Positions 34,498-41,774 of a DNA stretch of 64,000 nt are shown here, one piece after another. How positions within the stretch are numbered: the stretch's first letter is position 1; every line of letters starts with the position of its first letter. This DNA is from CAYXGZ01 sp964464755. GTDB taxonomy: Bacteria > Planctomycetota > MHYJ01 > JACPRB01. Below the pieces are notes generated by a model. The model made no database searches, was not told the origin of the DNA, and was given only the letters and a program-made list of their open reading frames with translations. The translations under genes and the position numbers were made by a program. The stretch covers positions 1 through 64,000 of the forward strand of contig CAYXGZ010000005.1 in the NCBI GenBank assembly GCA_964464755.1. The letters run 5' to 3'.

Positions 34498-37497
34498 ATG
34501 AAGCGGAGCCGGGCGTACCTGCCTTCCGTCGTCCTCCTCCTCTGCGCGTTCAGCTTCCAGGCCGACGAGAAGAAGACCTCCACGGCGCTGCTGGCCGACG
34601 GCCAGAAGCTGGAAGCCGACCTCCGCGCCTCCATGGTCACCCTCGGGCAACTCGGCGCCGCCATCGGCAAGATCGACGGGCAGCTCGAGAAGATCGACTC
34701 GGAATCGGCCCGCGTGAAGGTCGAGGCCGAGGCTTCCGATCCCGCGAAGACCCGCCTGGACCCCGTCCTCGCCGCGCTGGCCGCGAAGCGAAAGCCGCTC
34801 GAGGTCGAAAAGGCCCGCCTGGACGCGGAGCGCAACCGCCTGACGGGCCAGAAGCTCGCCGAGCGGGCCCTGGACCGTTACCGCAAGTCCGCCGACAAGG
34901 CCGCCGCCGAGGGCCGCAAGGACGTGCTCGCCCGCGCCCTGCTCGGCGTGGGCCGGGTCTCCGAGATCCTCGTCCCCGAGAACGTCGCCGACGCGCAGGC
35001 CGCCTACGGCCGCGTGGTCGCCGAGGCGGGCGACGTGGACCCCGAGGCCGGCGTGGCCCGCGAGAAGATCGCCCGGAAGGGCGTCGACGTCTACGTCGAC
35101 CAGTTCGCGGCCTTCGTCTCCGACTGGCGCGACATCCTCCGGAACTCCCCCACCACGCTCATCGAGAAGAAGAACGAGATCTGGGCCAAGGTCCAGCCGC
35201 TCGGCGAGGGCGCCATCCACGGCCTGCTCCAGTCCCTCGGGCACCGCGACGAGGTCGTCCGCGGCTTCGCCGCCGAGATGCTCGCCGACGTGATCAACGG
35301 CGACGGCCTGGGCAAGGTGATCGAGCGCCTCAACGACCCCTCGGTCGACGTGCGCGCCGGCGCGGGCCTGGCGGTCAACCGCATCTTCGACAAGTGGACG
35401 CAGGCCCGGGCGTACGACCTCGAGGCCGAGAAGATCCGCGAGGACCTCGCCTCGCTGCAGCCGGACGATCCGAAGGCCAAGCAGGTCCTCGAGAAGAACC
35501 TGGCCCGCGCGAAGGAGAACGAGGAGAACGCCTCGAAGATCCGCGGCCGCATCCCGAAGGAGCTCGGCCAGAAGGGCGCCGTCGCCGAGCAGCTCACGAA
35601 GCTGCTCAAGGACGAGAGCGCCGTCGCCGCGGCCCGCATCGAGGCCGCCAAGGCCGTCGAGGCCCTCGGCGAGGTCACCGGCGACCTGGTCGACGGCATC
35701 CTCCAGGGCCTCTCCTCGAAGAACCGCTCGGTCCGCGAGTCCTGCTGCGTCGCCGCCTCCGGCGTCGACACGACGAACTCCGAGGCCAAGCACAAGCTCG
35801 TGGACCGGCTGAACGAGATCATCCAGTACGAGCCCGAGCGGGACGAGAAGCCCGTGGGCGAGCGCGACCTGGCCAACGACGTCGGCGTCCGCGTCGCCGC
35901 GGCGGGCTCGCTGGGCCGCATCGGCGCGGTCAAGTCGATCCCGCCCCTCGTCGAGGCGCTCTCCGACAACTCCTCCGCCGTGCGGGCCCGCGCCAACCAG
36001 GCGCTGAAGGACCTCACCGGCCGGGACTTCGGCTACGAGGCGAACCCGCTCATCTCGGAGCGCCTGAAGCCCGAGGAGCTGGCCGCCGCGCAGATCGCCA
36101 AGCGCCAGGAGGCCATCGACAAGTGGACGGCCTGGTGGAACGAGACGCTCGGCGTCGCCGTCCTCGTCGACCGCTTCTGGACCTTCCAGGCCCAGTGGAA
36201 GATGGGCGACCCGTCGCGCCTCTACGACAAGGACCTCTACCTGCGCGACCTGACGAGCCGGTCCTACATCTTCTTCGACCCGAAGGGCCAGCTGGAGCGC
36301 GCGGCCCGGGCCGCGGACCGCTTCGCCGTCCGCAAGAACTTCCTGCAGCAGGACGCGGTGGACCTCGGCGCCCCGGCGCTCGAGAAGCTCCCCGCCTACC
36401 TCTCCGGCGCGACGGACGGCGACAAGGGCCTCGCGCCCGACCTCCAGGCCCGCAGCCGGGCCTGCGTCCGCCTCTTCGTCGCCGAGACGATCGCCAAGCT
36501 CGTCGCGAAGCTGAGCGACTCCTCGAAGGTCTCCGGCCTCCGCGACAAGGTCTCCTCCGGCTCCAAGGAGGAGAAGGTCGGCGCCGCCCTGGCCCTGGGC
36601 TACCTCCCCGCCAGCGCCGTCACCGACGCCGAGCGCGAGGTGCTCGAGAAGCGCGGGCTGGAGGACGGCGAGGCCGAGGTCCGCGAGGCCTCCGCCCGCA
36701 GCCTCGCCCGCGTCGGAACGGCGCAGAATGGCGCCGGGCTTGCGAAGGTCGCCACGACCATCGCCGCCGACAAGGCCGGGGAGCAGGCGCAGGTCGCCGC
36801 GCTCTGGGCCCTGATCGCCACGAAGCCGAAGAACGCCGAGGTGGTCCGCGCGCTGGGCGAGATGGTGGGCGGCGACGCCGCCGACAAGCGCTCTCCGAGC
36901 CCCCTGGTCCGCGAGTTCGCCTGCGAGGCCATCGGCGCGATCGCCGATCCGTCCGCGCTGCAGAACCGCTGGATCGCCCGCGCCCGGGTCGACTCCGTGA
37001 AGACCGTCCGCGACGCCGCGGGCCGCGCGATCAAGGCGATCGGCGCCGCGTCGCCCGAGGCCGCCCAGGCCGCCGCCGACCTGCTCAAGGACGACAAGTC
37101 GAGCTCCATCGACCGCACCGGCGGCGCCCTCGCCCTCGGCGAGATCGGCGACGGCAAGTTCGCCCACGCGCTGGTCCGCCGGCTCGTGGACGAGAACCCG
37201 CCGACCGTGCTTTCGAAGGACAGCGACCCCTCGGTCCGCGCCGCCGTCTGCGAGGCCCTCGGCCTCCTGGGCGAGGCGGGCCGCTACGTCGAGGCCGGCC
37301 AGGCGCTCATCGCCTCGCTCACCGACGCCTCGGAGGAGGTCCAGCGGACGGCCTACGACGCGCTGAAGAAGATCTCCGGCGGCCCGCTGCCGGAGTTCAA
37401 GGTCGAGGACAAGGCCGAGGACAAGGCCAAGGCCGTCGCCGACATCCAGGTCGCCTTCGACCAGGCGAAGGGCTCCTGGAAGCAGATGGGCCAGTAG
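34498..37497 (+). CDS. Large exported HEAT-repeat protein
   Basis: 999 aa. Hydrophobic signal sequence (residues 8-19), cleavage near AFS/FQADEKK. A coiled-coil-like region (about 45-130) precedes many HEAT/PBS-lyase-type repeats, for example VRESCCVAASG, VRVAAAGSLGRIGAV, VRARANQALKDLTG, VREASARSLARVG, VRAAVCEALGLLGEAG. Such solenoids are protein-interaction scaffolds; no enzyme motif is visible. Secreted or periplasmic HEAT proteins are common in planctomycete-like genomes. The next gene begins immediately after the stop codon. Confidence 0.9.
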   Translation: MKRSRAYLPSVVLLLCAFSFQADEKKTSTALLADGQKLEADLRASMVTLGQLGAAIGKIDGQLEKIDSESARVKVEAEASDPAKTRLDPVLAALAAKRKPLEVEKARLDAERNRLTGQKLAERALDRYRKSADKAAAEGRKDVLARALLGVGRVSEILVPENVADAQAAYGRVVAEAGDVDPEAGVAREKIARKGVDVYVDQFAAFVSDWRDILRNSPTTLIEKKNEIWAKVQPLGEGAIHGLLQSLGHRDEVVRGFAAEMLADVINGDGLGKVIERLNDPSVDVRAGAGLAVNRIFDKWTQARAYDLEAEKIREDLASLQPDDPKAKQVLEKNLARAKENEENASKIRGRIPKELGQKGAVAEQLTKLLKDESAVAAARIEAAKAVEALGEVTGDLVDGILQGLSSKNRSVRESCCVAASGVDTTNSEAKHKLVDRLNEIIQYEPERDEKPVGERDLANDVGVRVAAAGSLGRIGAVKSIPPLVEALSDNSSAVRARANQALKDLTGRDFGYEANPLISERLKPEELAAAQIAKRQEAIDKWTAWWNETLGVAVLVDRFWTFQAQWKMGDPSRLYDKDLYLRDLTSRSYIFFDPKGQLERAARAADRFAVRKNFLQQDAVDLGAPALEKLPAYLSGATDGDKGLAPDLQARSRACVRLFVAETIAKLVAKLSDSSKVSGLRDKVSSGSKEEKVGAALALGYLPASAVTDAEREVLEKRGLEDGEAEVREASARSLARVGTAQNGAGLAKVATTIAADKAGEQAQVAALWALIATKPKNAEVVRALGEMVGGDAADKRSPSPLVREFACEAIGAIADPSALQNRWIARARVDSVKTVRDAAGRAIKAIGAASPEAAQAAADLLKDDKSSSIDRTGGALALGEIGDGKFAHALVRRLVDENPPTVLSKDSDPSVRAAVCEALGLLGEAGRYVEAGQALIASLTDASEEVQRTAYDALKKISGGPLPEFKVEDKAEDKAKAVADIQVAFDQAKGSWKQMGQ

Positions 37498-38373
37498 GTG
37501 AAGTTCGGGACCTACCAGCTCGGGGCGAAGACCTCCGCCTGCGCGATCGTCGGGGACCACGTCTACGACCTCGCCCAGGCGTTCTTCCGCTCCTTCAAGC
37601 GCCCGTTCAAGTACCCCGACCTGCTCGCGTTCCTCCAGGACGGCGGGCCCGAGCGGCTCGCCGGCGTCGACCTCGGCCGCCTCAAGGAGGACCGCAGCGT
37701 CGCCCTGCCCCGCCGCGAGGTGCGCCTCCGCGCCCCGCTGCTGCGGCCCCCGAAGATCATCTGCATCGGCCTCAACTACCGCGACCACGCCGCCGAGCAG
37801 AAGAAGGACCCGCCCGCCCAGCCGCTGCTCTTCTCCAAGGCCTCCAACGCCGTCGTCGGCGACCGCGACGCGATCCGCATCCCCCGCGGCATCTCCGACA
37901 AGATCGACCACGAGGTCGAGCTCGGCGTCGTCATCGGCCGCGAGGCCTCCAGGGTGAAGCAGGCGGACGCGGCGGCCCACGTGTTCGGCTACACGATCAT
38001 CAACGACGTCACGGCCCGCGACCTCCAGCAGAACGACAAGCAGTGGTTCCGGGCCAAGAGCCTGACCTCCTTCGCGCCGATGGGGCCGCTCGTCGTCACG
38101 CCGGACGAGCTGGACGCCTCGAACCTCGAGCTGGAGCTCAAGGTCAACGGCGAGGTCCGGCAGAAGGGCACGACGCGGGACCTGATCTTCGACGTGCCCC
38201 GGCTCATCGAGTACATCAGCGCCTCGCTCGTCCTCGAGGTGGGCGACGTCATCGCCACGGGCACGCCCGCGGGCGTCGGCGTCTTCCGCAACCCCCCGGT
38301 CTTCCTGAAGACCGGCGACGAGGTCGAGGCCCGCATCCAGGGCATCGGCGCCCTCGTCAACCCGGTGGAATAG
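37498..38373 (+). CDS. Fumarylacetoacetate hydrolase family protein
   Basis: 291 aa starting at the GTG directly after the HEAT gene stop. The FAH catalytic region is visible: RPPKIICIGLNYRDHAAEQ, metal ligands in DHEVELGVVIG, NDVTARDLQ and the final GDVIATGTPAGVGVF. By family it acts on acylpyruvates, oxaloacetate (decarboxylase/tautomerase) or aromatic-degradation intermediates; the substrate cannot be assigned. It is followed after 12 nt by gltX, so its role may be a housekeeping clean-up one. Confidence 0.92.
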   Translation: MKFGTYQLGAKTSACAIVGDHVYDLAQAFFRSFKRPFKYPDLLAFLQDGGPERLAGVDLGRLKEDRSVALPRREVRLRAPLLRPPKIICIGLNYRDHAAEQKKDPPAQPLLFSKASNAVVGDRDAIRIPRGISDKIDHEVELGVVIGREASRVKQADAAAHVFGYTIINDVTARDLQQNDKQWFRAKSLTSFAPMGPLVVTPDELDASNLELELKVNGEVRQKGTTRDLIFDVPRLIEYISASLVLEVGDVIATGTPAGVGVFRNPPVFLKTGDEVEARIQGIGALVNPVE

Positions 38374-38385
38374 AGGACGCCCGCC

Positions 38386-39714
38386 ATGGCCGAGCCGAAA
38401 GTCCGGGTCCGCTTCGCCCCCTCGCCCACCGGCGACCTCCACATCGGCGGCGTGCGCACGGCGCTCTACAACTATCTCCACGCCCGGCACACCGGCGGGA
38501 CCTTCGTGCTGCGCATCGAGGACACCGACCAGAAGCGCAACCGCGAGGACTCCCTCGCCACGATCAAGGACGGGCTGTCCTGGTGCGGGATCGCGTGGGA
38601 CGAGGGCCCGCACTACCAGAGCCTCCGCCTCGAGCGCTACAAGGAGCTGGCCCTCGAGCTGGAGAAGAAGGACCGCGCGTACTGGCAGGAGGACCCCGAG
38701 AAGGGCAAGGCGCTCCGCTTCCGCATCGACCGCGGCCGCATCGCCTGGACGGACCTCGTGCACGGCGAAAGCGCGATGGACACCTCGGCCGACCCCGACC
38801 TCGTCATCCTGAAATCGGACGGCTTCCCCACCTACAACTTCGCCGTCGTGGTCGACGACCACGACATGGGGATAACCGACGTGCTCCGCGCCGACGAGCA
38901 CTACTCGAACACGCCGAAGCAGATCTCGCTCTACCGCGCGCTCGGCTGGGAGCCGCCGCGCTTCGGCCACATGCCGATCATCTTCGCGCCCGACGGCACG
39001 AAGCTCTCGAAGCGCGAGACCGAGAAGTACCGCGCCATGGGCCTGCCCGTCACCGTCAGCGAGTGCCGGGCGCTCGGCTACCTCCCCGAGGCCATCGTCA
39101 ACTTCCTCGCCCTGCTCGGCTGGTCGCCCGGCAACGACCTCGAGCTGATGACGCTCGAGGAGATGGTCGGGAAGTTCACGCTCGACCGCGTGGGCCACAC
39201 GCCCGCGAAGTTCCTCGTCGACAAGCTCCAGTGGATGAACGGCCAGTACATCCGCAAGACGCCGCTCGACCGGCTCGTCGAGCTCTGCCGGCCCTACCTC
39301 GCGGCCGCGTACGACCTCGCGAGGATCCCCGCGGAGCGCGTCCGCATGGCCGTCGCCCAGCAGCAGGAGCGGCTCAAGCGGCTCGACGAGATCGCGGGGC
39401 TCGTGAAGTTCGCGTTCGGCCCGCTCGAGTACGACCCCGCGGCCCTGAAGAAGCACCTCGACAAGCCGCTGCTCGCGGAGCTGCGGGCGGCCATCGCGGG
39501 CCTCGGGGCGTTCGACAAGGACGGGATCGACGCGCTGCTCAAGGAGCTGGCCGCGAAGCGCGGGGCCAAGCTCGGCGCCGTCGCCCAGCCGCTCCGCGTG
39601 GCCCTCACCGGGGGGACGGTCAGCCCCCCGATCCACGACGTGCTCCAGCTGCTCGGCCGCGAGGAGGCGCTCCGGCGCCTCGACGCCGCCGCCAACCTCC
39701 AGGTGCCCGCATGA
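38386..39714 (+). CDS. gltX: Glutamyl-tRNA synthetase
   Basis: 442 aa, slightly short for bacterial GluRS (about 470-490). Charges tRNA-Glu. HIGH-type motif in PSPTGDLHIGGVRTALYNYL and KMSKS-type motif KLSKRE are both present, with LRIEDTDQKRN in between. The cysteine zinc site found in E. coli is absent, as in many bacteria. The C-terminal anticodon-binding region is reduced and ends in GTVSPPIHDVLQLLGREEALRRL. The stop overlaps the ATG of the PfkB kinase. Glutaminyl-tRNA synthetase is excluded by overall pattern. Confidence 0.95.
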   Translation: MAEPKVRVRFAPSPTGDLHIGGVRTALYNYLHARHTGGTFVLRIEDTDQKRNREDSLATIKDGLSWCGIAWDEGPHYQSLRLERYKELALELEKKDRAYWQEDPEKGKALRFRIDRGRIAWTDLVHGESAMDTSADPDLVILKSDGFPTYNFAVVVDDHDMGITDVLRADEHYSNTPKQISLYRALGWEPPRFGHMPIIFAPDGTKLSKRETEKYRAMGLPVTVSECRALGYLPEAIVNFLALLGWSPGNDLELMTLEEMVGKFTLDRVGHTPAKFLVDKLQWMNGQYIRKTPLDRLVELCRPYLAAAYDLARIPAERVRMAVAQQQERLKRLDEIAGLVKFAFGPLEYDPAALKKHLDKPLLAELRAAIAGLGAFDKDGIDALLKELAAKRGAKLGAVAQPLRVALTGGTVSPPIHDVLQLLGREEALRRLDAAANLQVPA

Positions 39715-40610
39715 ACCCCGTGCTCGTCGTCGGCTCGGTCGCCCTGGACACCGTCGAGACCCCGGTCGCGCGCCGCGACGAGGTCCTCGGCGGCTCGGCG
39801 ACCTACTTCTCGATCGCGGCCCGGCGCTTCGCGCCCGTCCGCCTCGTCGGCATCGTCGGACGCGACTTCCCCAAGGCCCACCGGGAGCTCTTCGCATCGC
39901 ACCAGATCGACCTCGAGGGCCTGCAGGTCGGCCCCAAGCCGACGTTCCGCTGGCACGGGCGCTACGACGCCGCGCTGCAGGGCCGGCAGACGATCAAGGT
40001 CGACCTCGAGATCCTCGAGCACTTCCGGCCCGAGCTGCCCGAGACCTACCGGGACTCGAAGGTCGTCCTGCTCGGCAACACGAGCCCCGCGACGCAGTCG
40101 GCCGTGCTCTCGCAGCTGCGCAAGCCCTCGTTCGTCATGCTCGACACGATGAACATCTGGATCCAGACGGAGCGGACGGCGCTCTGGAACCTGCTCCCGC
40201 GGATCGACGCGCTCTGCGTCAACCACGAGGAGGCGTCGATGCTGGCCGAGACGCCCAACCTCGCGAAGGCCGTGCAGATCCTGCTCGGCGCGGGCCTGCG
40301 CTGCCTCATCGTCAAGCGCGCGGAGCACGGGGCCACGATCTACAACCGCCACTTCTCCTTCAACGTGCCCGCGGTGCCCACGCCGGACGTCGTCGATCCG
40401 ACGGGCGCCGGCGACTCCTTCGCGGGCGGCTTCCTCGGCTACGTGGCGAAGGCCGGGTCGGCGGACGCCGAGCTGAAGCGCGCGCTGATTTACGGCTCGG
40501 TGATGGGCTCGCTCGCCGTCGAATCCTTCGGACCGGAGCGCACGTCGTCGGCGGCCGAGTCCGAGGTCGAAAGCCGCTTCAAGGACCTCGTGGGGATGAT
40601 CAGCCTCTGA
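39711..40610 (+). CDS. PfkB-family carbohydrate kinase
   Basis: 299 aa from the ATG that overlaps the gltX stop (ATGA). Signatures: N-terminal VVGSVALDTVE, GGSATYFSIAARRF, and the C-terminal ATP/catalytic motif DPTGAGDSFAGGFLGY with the catalytic aspartate. It should phosphorylate a sugar or nucleoside using ATP. The N-terminal lid is short, as in adenosine-kinase/ADP-heptose-like subgroups, but the substrate cannot be assigned. Cotranscribed with gltX. Confidence 0.92.
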   Translation: MNPVLVVGSVALDTVETPVARRDEVLGGSATYFSIAARRFAPVRLVGIVGRDFPKAHRELFASHQIDLEGLQVGPKPTFRWHGRYDAALQGRQTIKVDLEILEHFRPELPETYRDSKVVLLGNTSPATQSAVLSQLRKPSFVMLDTMNIWIQTERTALWNLLPRIDALCVNHEEASMLAETPNLAKAVQILLGAGLRCLIVKRAEHGATIYNRHFSFNVPAVPTPDVVDPTGAGDSFAGGFLGYVAKAGSADAELKRALIYGSVMGSLAVESFGPERTSSAAESEVESRFKDLVGMISL

Positions 40611-40617
40611 GGTGAGG

Positions 40618-41568
40618 ATGACCGAGCCGAGGCCGCGACCCGCCGGGTCGTCCGCGATGCTGCCCTCGGTGCGGACCGGACGGGATCCCTCGGACGCGCC
40701 GACGCAGCGCGCCCACGTCAGCGAGCTCCTCAAGGTCCCGCTCCGCCACCCCCTGCTCGTCCGCGCGTCGATCGCCGCGGCCACCGCGTTCGTGCCGCGC
40801 GGCCTCCTGGCCGGCGGGGCCTGGCTCGGCCTGCTCCTGGCGGTCGCCGCGCTGCTCGACCTGCCCCTGGCCGGCATCGAGCCCGAGGGCCGGCGCCGGG
40901 TGGTCGCGATGGGCCCGGAATTCCTCCGGCTCGCGGGGCTCGCGGGCGCGGTGTCCGTCGTGGCCTGGGCGGCCCGCCGGCGCATCGACGGGGCGAAGCC
41001 GGACGCGGCGGGCGCGCTGGCGTGGCTGCGCCGCTCGATGCTGGTCGTGCTGGGCCTGCCGGTGGCCGCGGGCGTGGCGGCCGTCGCCTTCCGCGGGCTG
41101 GCGGCCGGGGCGGCGGCGATCTCCGATTCCACCGGCCTGCTCCGGGTCGCGGCGCTCTCGTCGTCGGCCCTGGTCGTGGCCACGATGGGCGTGCTCGCGA
41201 TGGCGGTGGCCTACGTCTCGGCGATCGCGGCGATCGAGGGCTGCCCGGCGTCGGAGGCGGGCGCGGTGCTCTCGGGTCTGGCCCGTCGGGCGGCGCCGGC
41301 GCTGGCGCTGCATTTCGGCGTGATCGCGCTCTTCGCCGGCGGGGCCTGGTCGGCGAGCCACTGGGCGGCGGAGCGGGTCTGGGCGCTGGCGGGGCCGGGA
41401 CCGGCGGTCGGGACGCTGCGGCACGCGCTGCTGGACGGGGCGCTCTTCCAGGCGGCGGCGTGGACTCCCGGGGCGGCGCTCCTGGGGGCCCTGGCGGTCT
41501 CGTCCTGGCTGCTGCTGCGGGAGAGCGACGTGACGACCCCCCTCCCCCTCGATCCCGGCGGGAAATAA
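40618..41568 (+). CDS. Multi-spanning membrane protein, function unknown
   Basis: 316 aa from the ATG at 40618, preferred over a GTG six nt earlier because a GAGG lies at proper distance. A polar N-terminus of 40 residues precedes about six hydrophobic Ala/Leu/Val-rich segments (about 45-65, 85-105, 120-140, 150-185, 205-225, 270-290). I recognise no family. It follows the PfkB gene closely and ends 1 nt before a terminator hairpin. Confidence 0.75.
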   Translation: MTEPRPRPAGSSAMLPSVRTGRDPSDAPTQRAHVSELLKVPLRHPLLVRASIAAATAFVPRGLLAGGAWLGLLLAVAALLDLPLAGIEPEGRRRVVAMGPEFLRLAGLAGAVSVVAWAARRRIDGAKPDAAGALAWLRRSMLVVLGLPVAAGVAAVAFRGLAAGAAAISDSTGLLRVAALSSSALVVATMGVLAMAVAYVSAIAAIEGCPASEAGAVLSGLARRAAPALALHFGVIALFAGGAWSASHWAAERVWALAGPGPAVGTLRHALLDGALFQAAAWTPGAALLGALAVSSWLLLRESDVTTPLPLDPGGK

Positions 41569-41598
41569 AAAACCCGTCCACGCGGGACGGGCTTTTTA
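41567..41598. terminator. Bidirectional intrinsic terminator
   Basis: Perfect stem CCCGTCC/GGACGGG around ACGCG, flanked by A6 on the left and T5 on the right, so it gives a U-run in both directions. It ends the plus-strand membrane-protein unit and the minus-strand 5S rRNA. Confidence 0.9.
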
Positions 41599-41600
41599 TA

Positions 41601-41721
41601 GGCTGGCAACGACCTACTTTCCCGACGATGTAATTCCCGTCAGTATCATCGGCCCGTGGGGCTTAACGACCGTGGTCGGAATGGGAACGGGTGTAACACC
41701 CACGGCAACGGGTCACCAGCC
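41601..41721 (-). rRNA. rrf: 5S ribosomal RNA
   Basis: 121 nt on the minus strand. The terminal stem pairs GGCTGGTGAC (5') with GTTGCCAGCC (3'). Internal conserved blocks include CCCGTTCCCATTCCGACCACG, GTTAAGCCCC, GCCGATGATACTG and GGGAAAGTAGGTCG. No 16S, 23S or tRNA gene is within reach on either side, so it is a solitary 5S gene. It has its own promoter just upstream and a terminator just downstream. Confidence 0.95.
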
Positions 41722-41728
41722 GAGGGGG

Positions 41729-41756
41729 ATTGTACGAATCCCCGGCCGCGAGTCAA
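41729..41756 (-). promoter_or_regulatory. Dedicated promoter of the 5S rRNA gene
   Basis: On the minus strand TTGACT (41756-41751), 16-nt spacer and TACAAT (41734-41729), then 7 nt to the first base of 5S. This would start transcription at the mature 5' end. Confidence 0.8.
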
Positions 41757-41771
41757 GCGAAATGCGGCCGG
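41742..41771. repeat. Inverted repeat over the 5S promoter -35 region
   Basis: CCGGCCGC and GCGGCCGG, perfect 8-bp arms, 14-nt loop containing the TTGACT box. It lies just after the glucan phosphorylase stop, so it may be that gene's 3' hairpin or a regulatory site for 5S. Confidence 0.5.
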
Positions 41772-41774
41772 AAA

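Noticed and set aside
34443..40610. A 2055-codon open frame on the plus strand across the HEAT, FAH and gltX genes
   Set aside because: Only its last 299 codons (PfkB kinase) look like a protein; the rest is a shifted frame over three clear genes.
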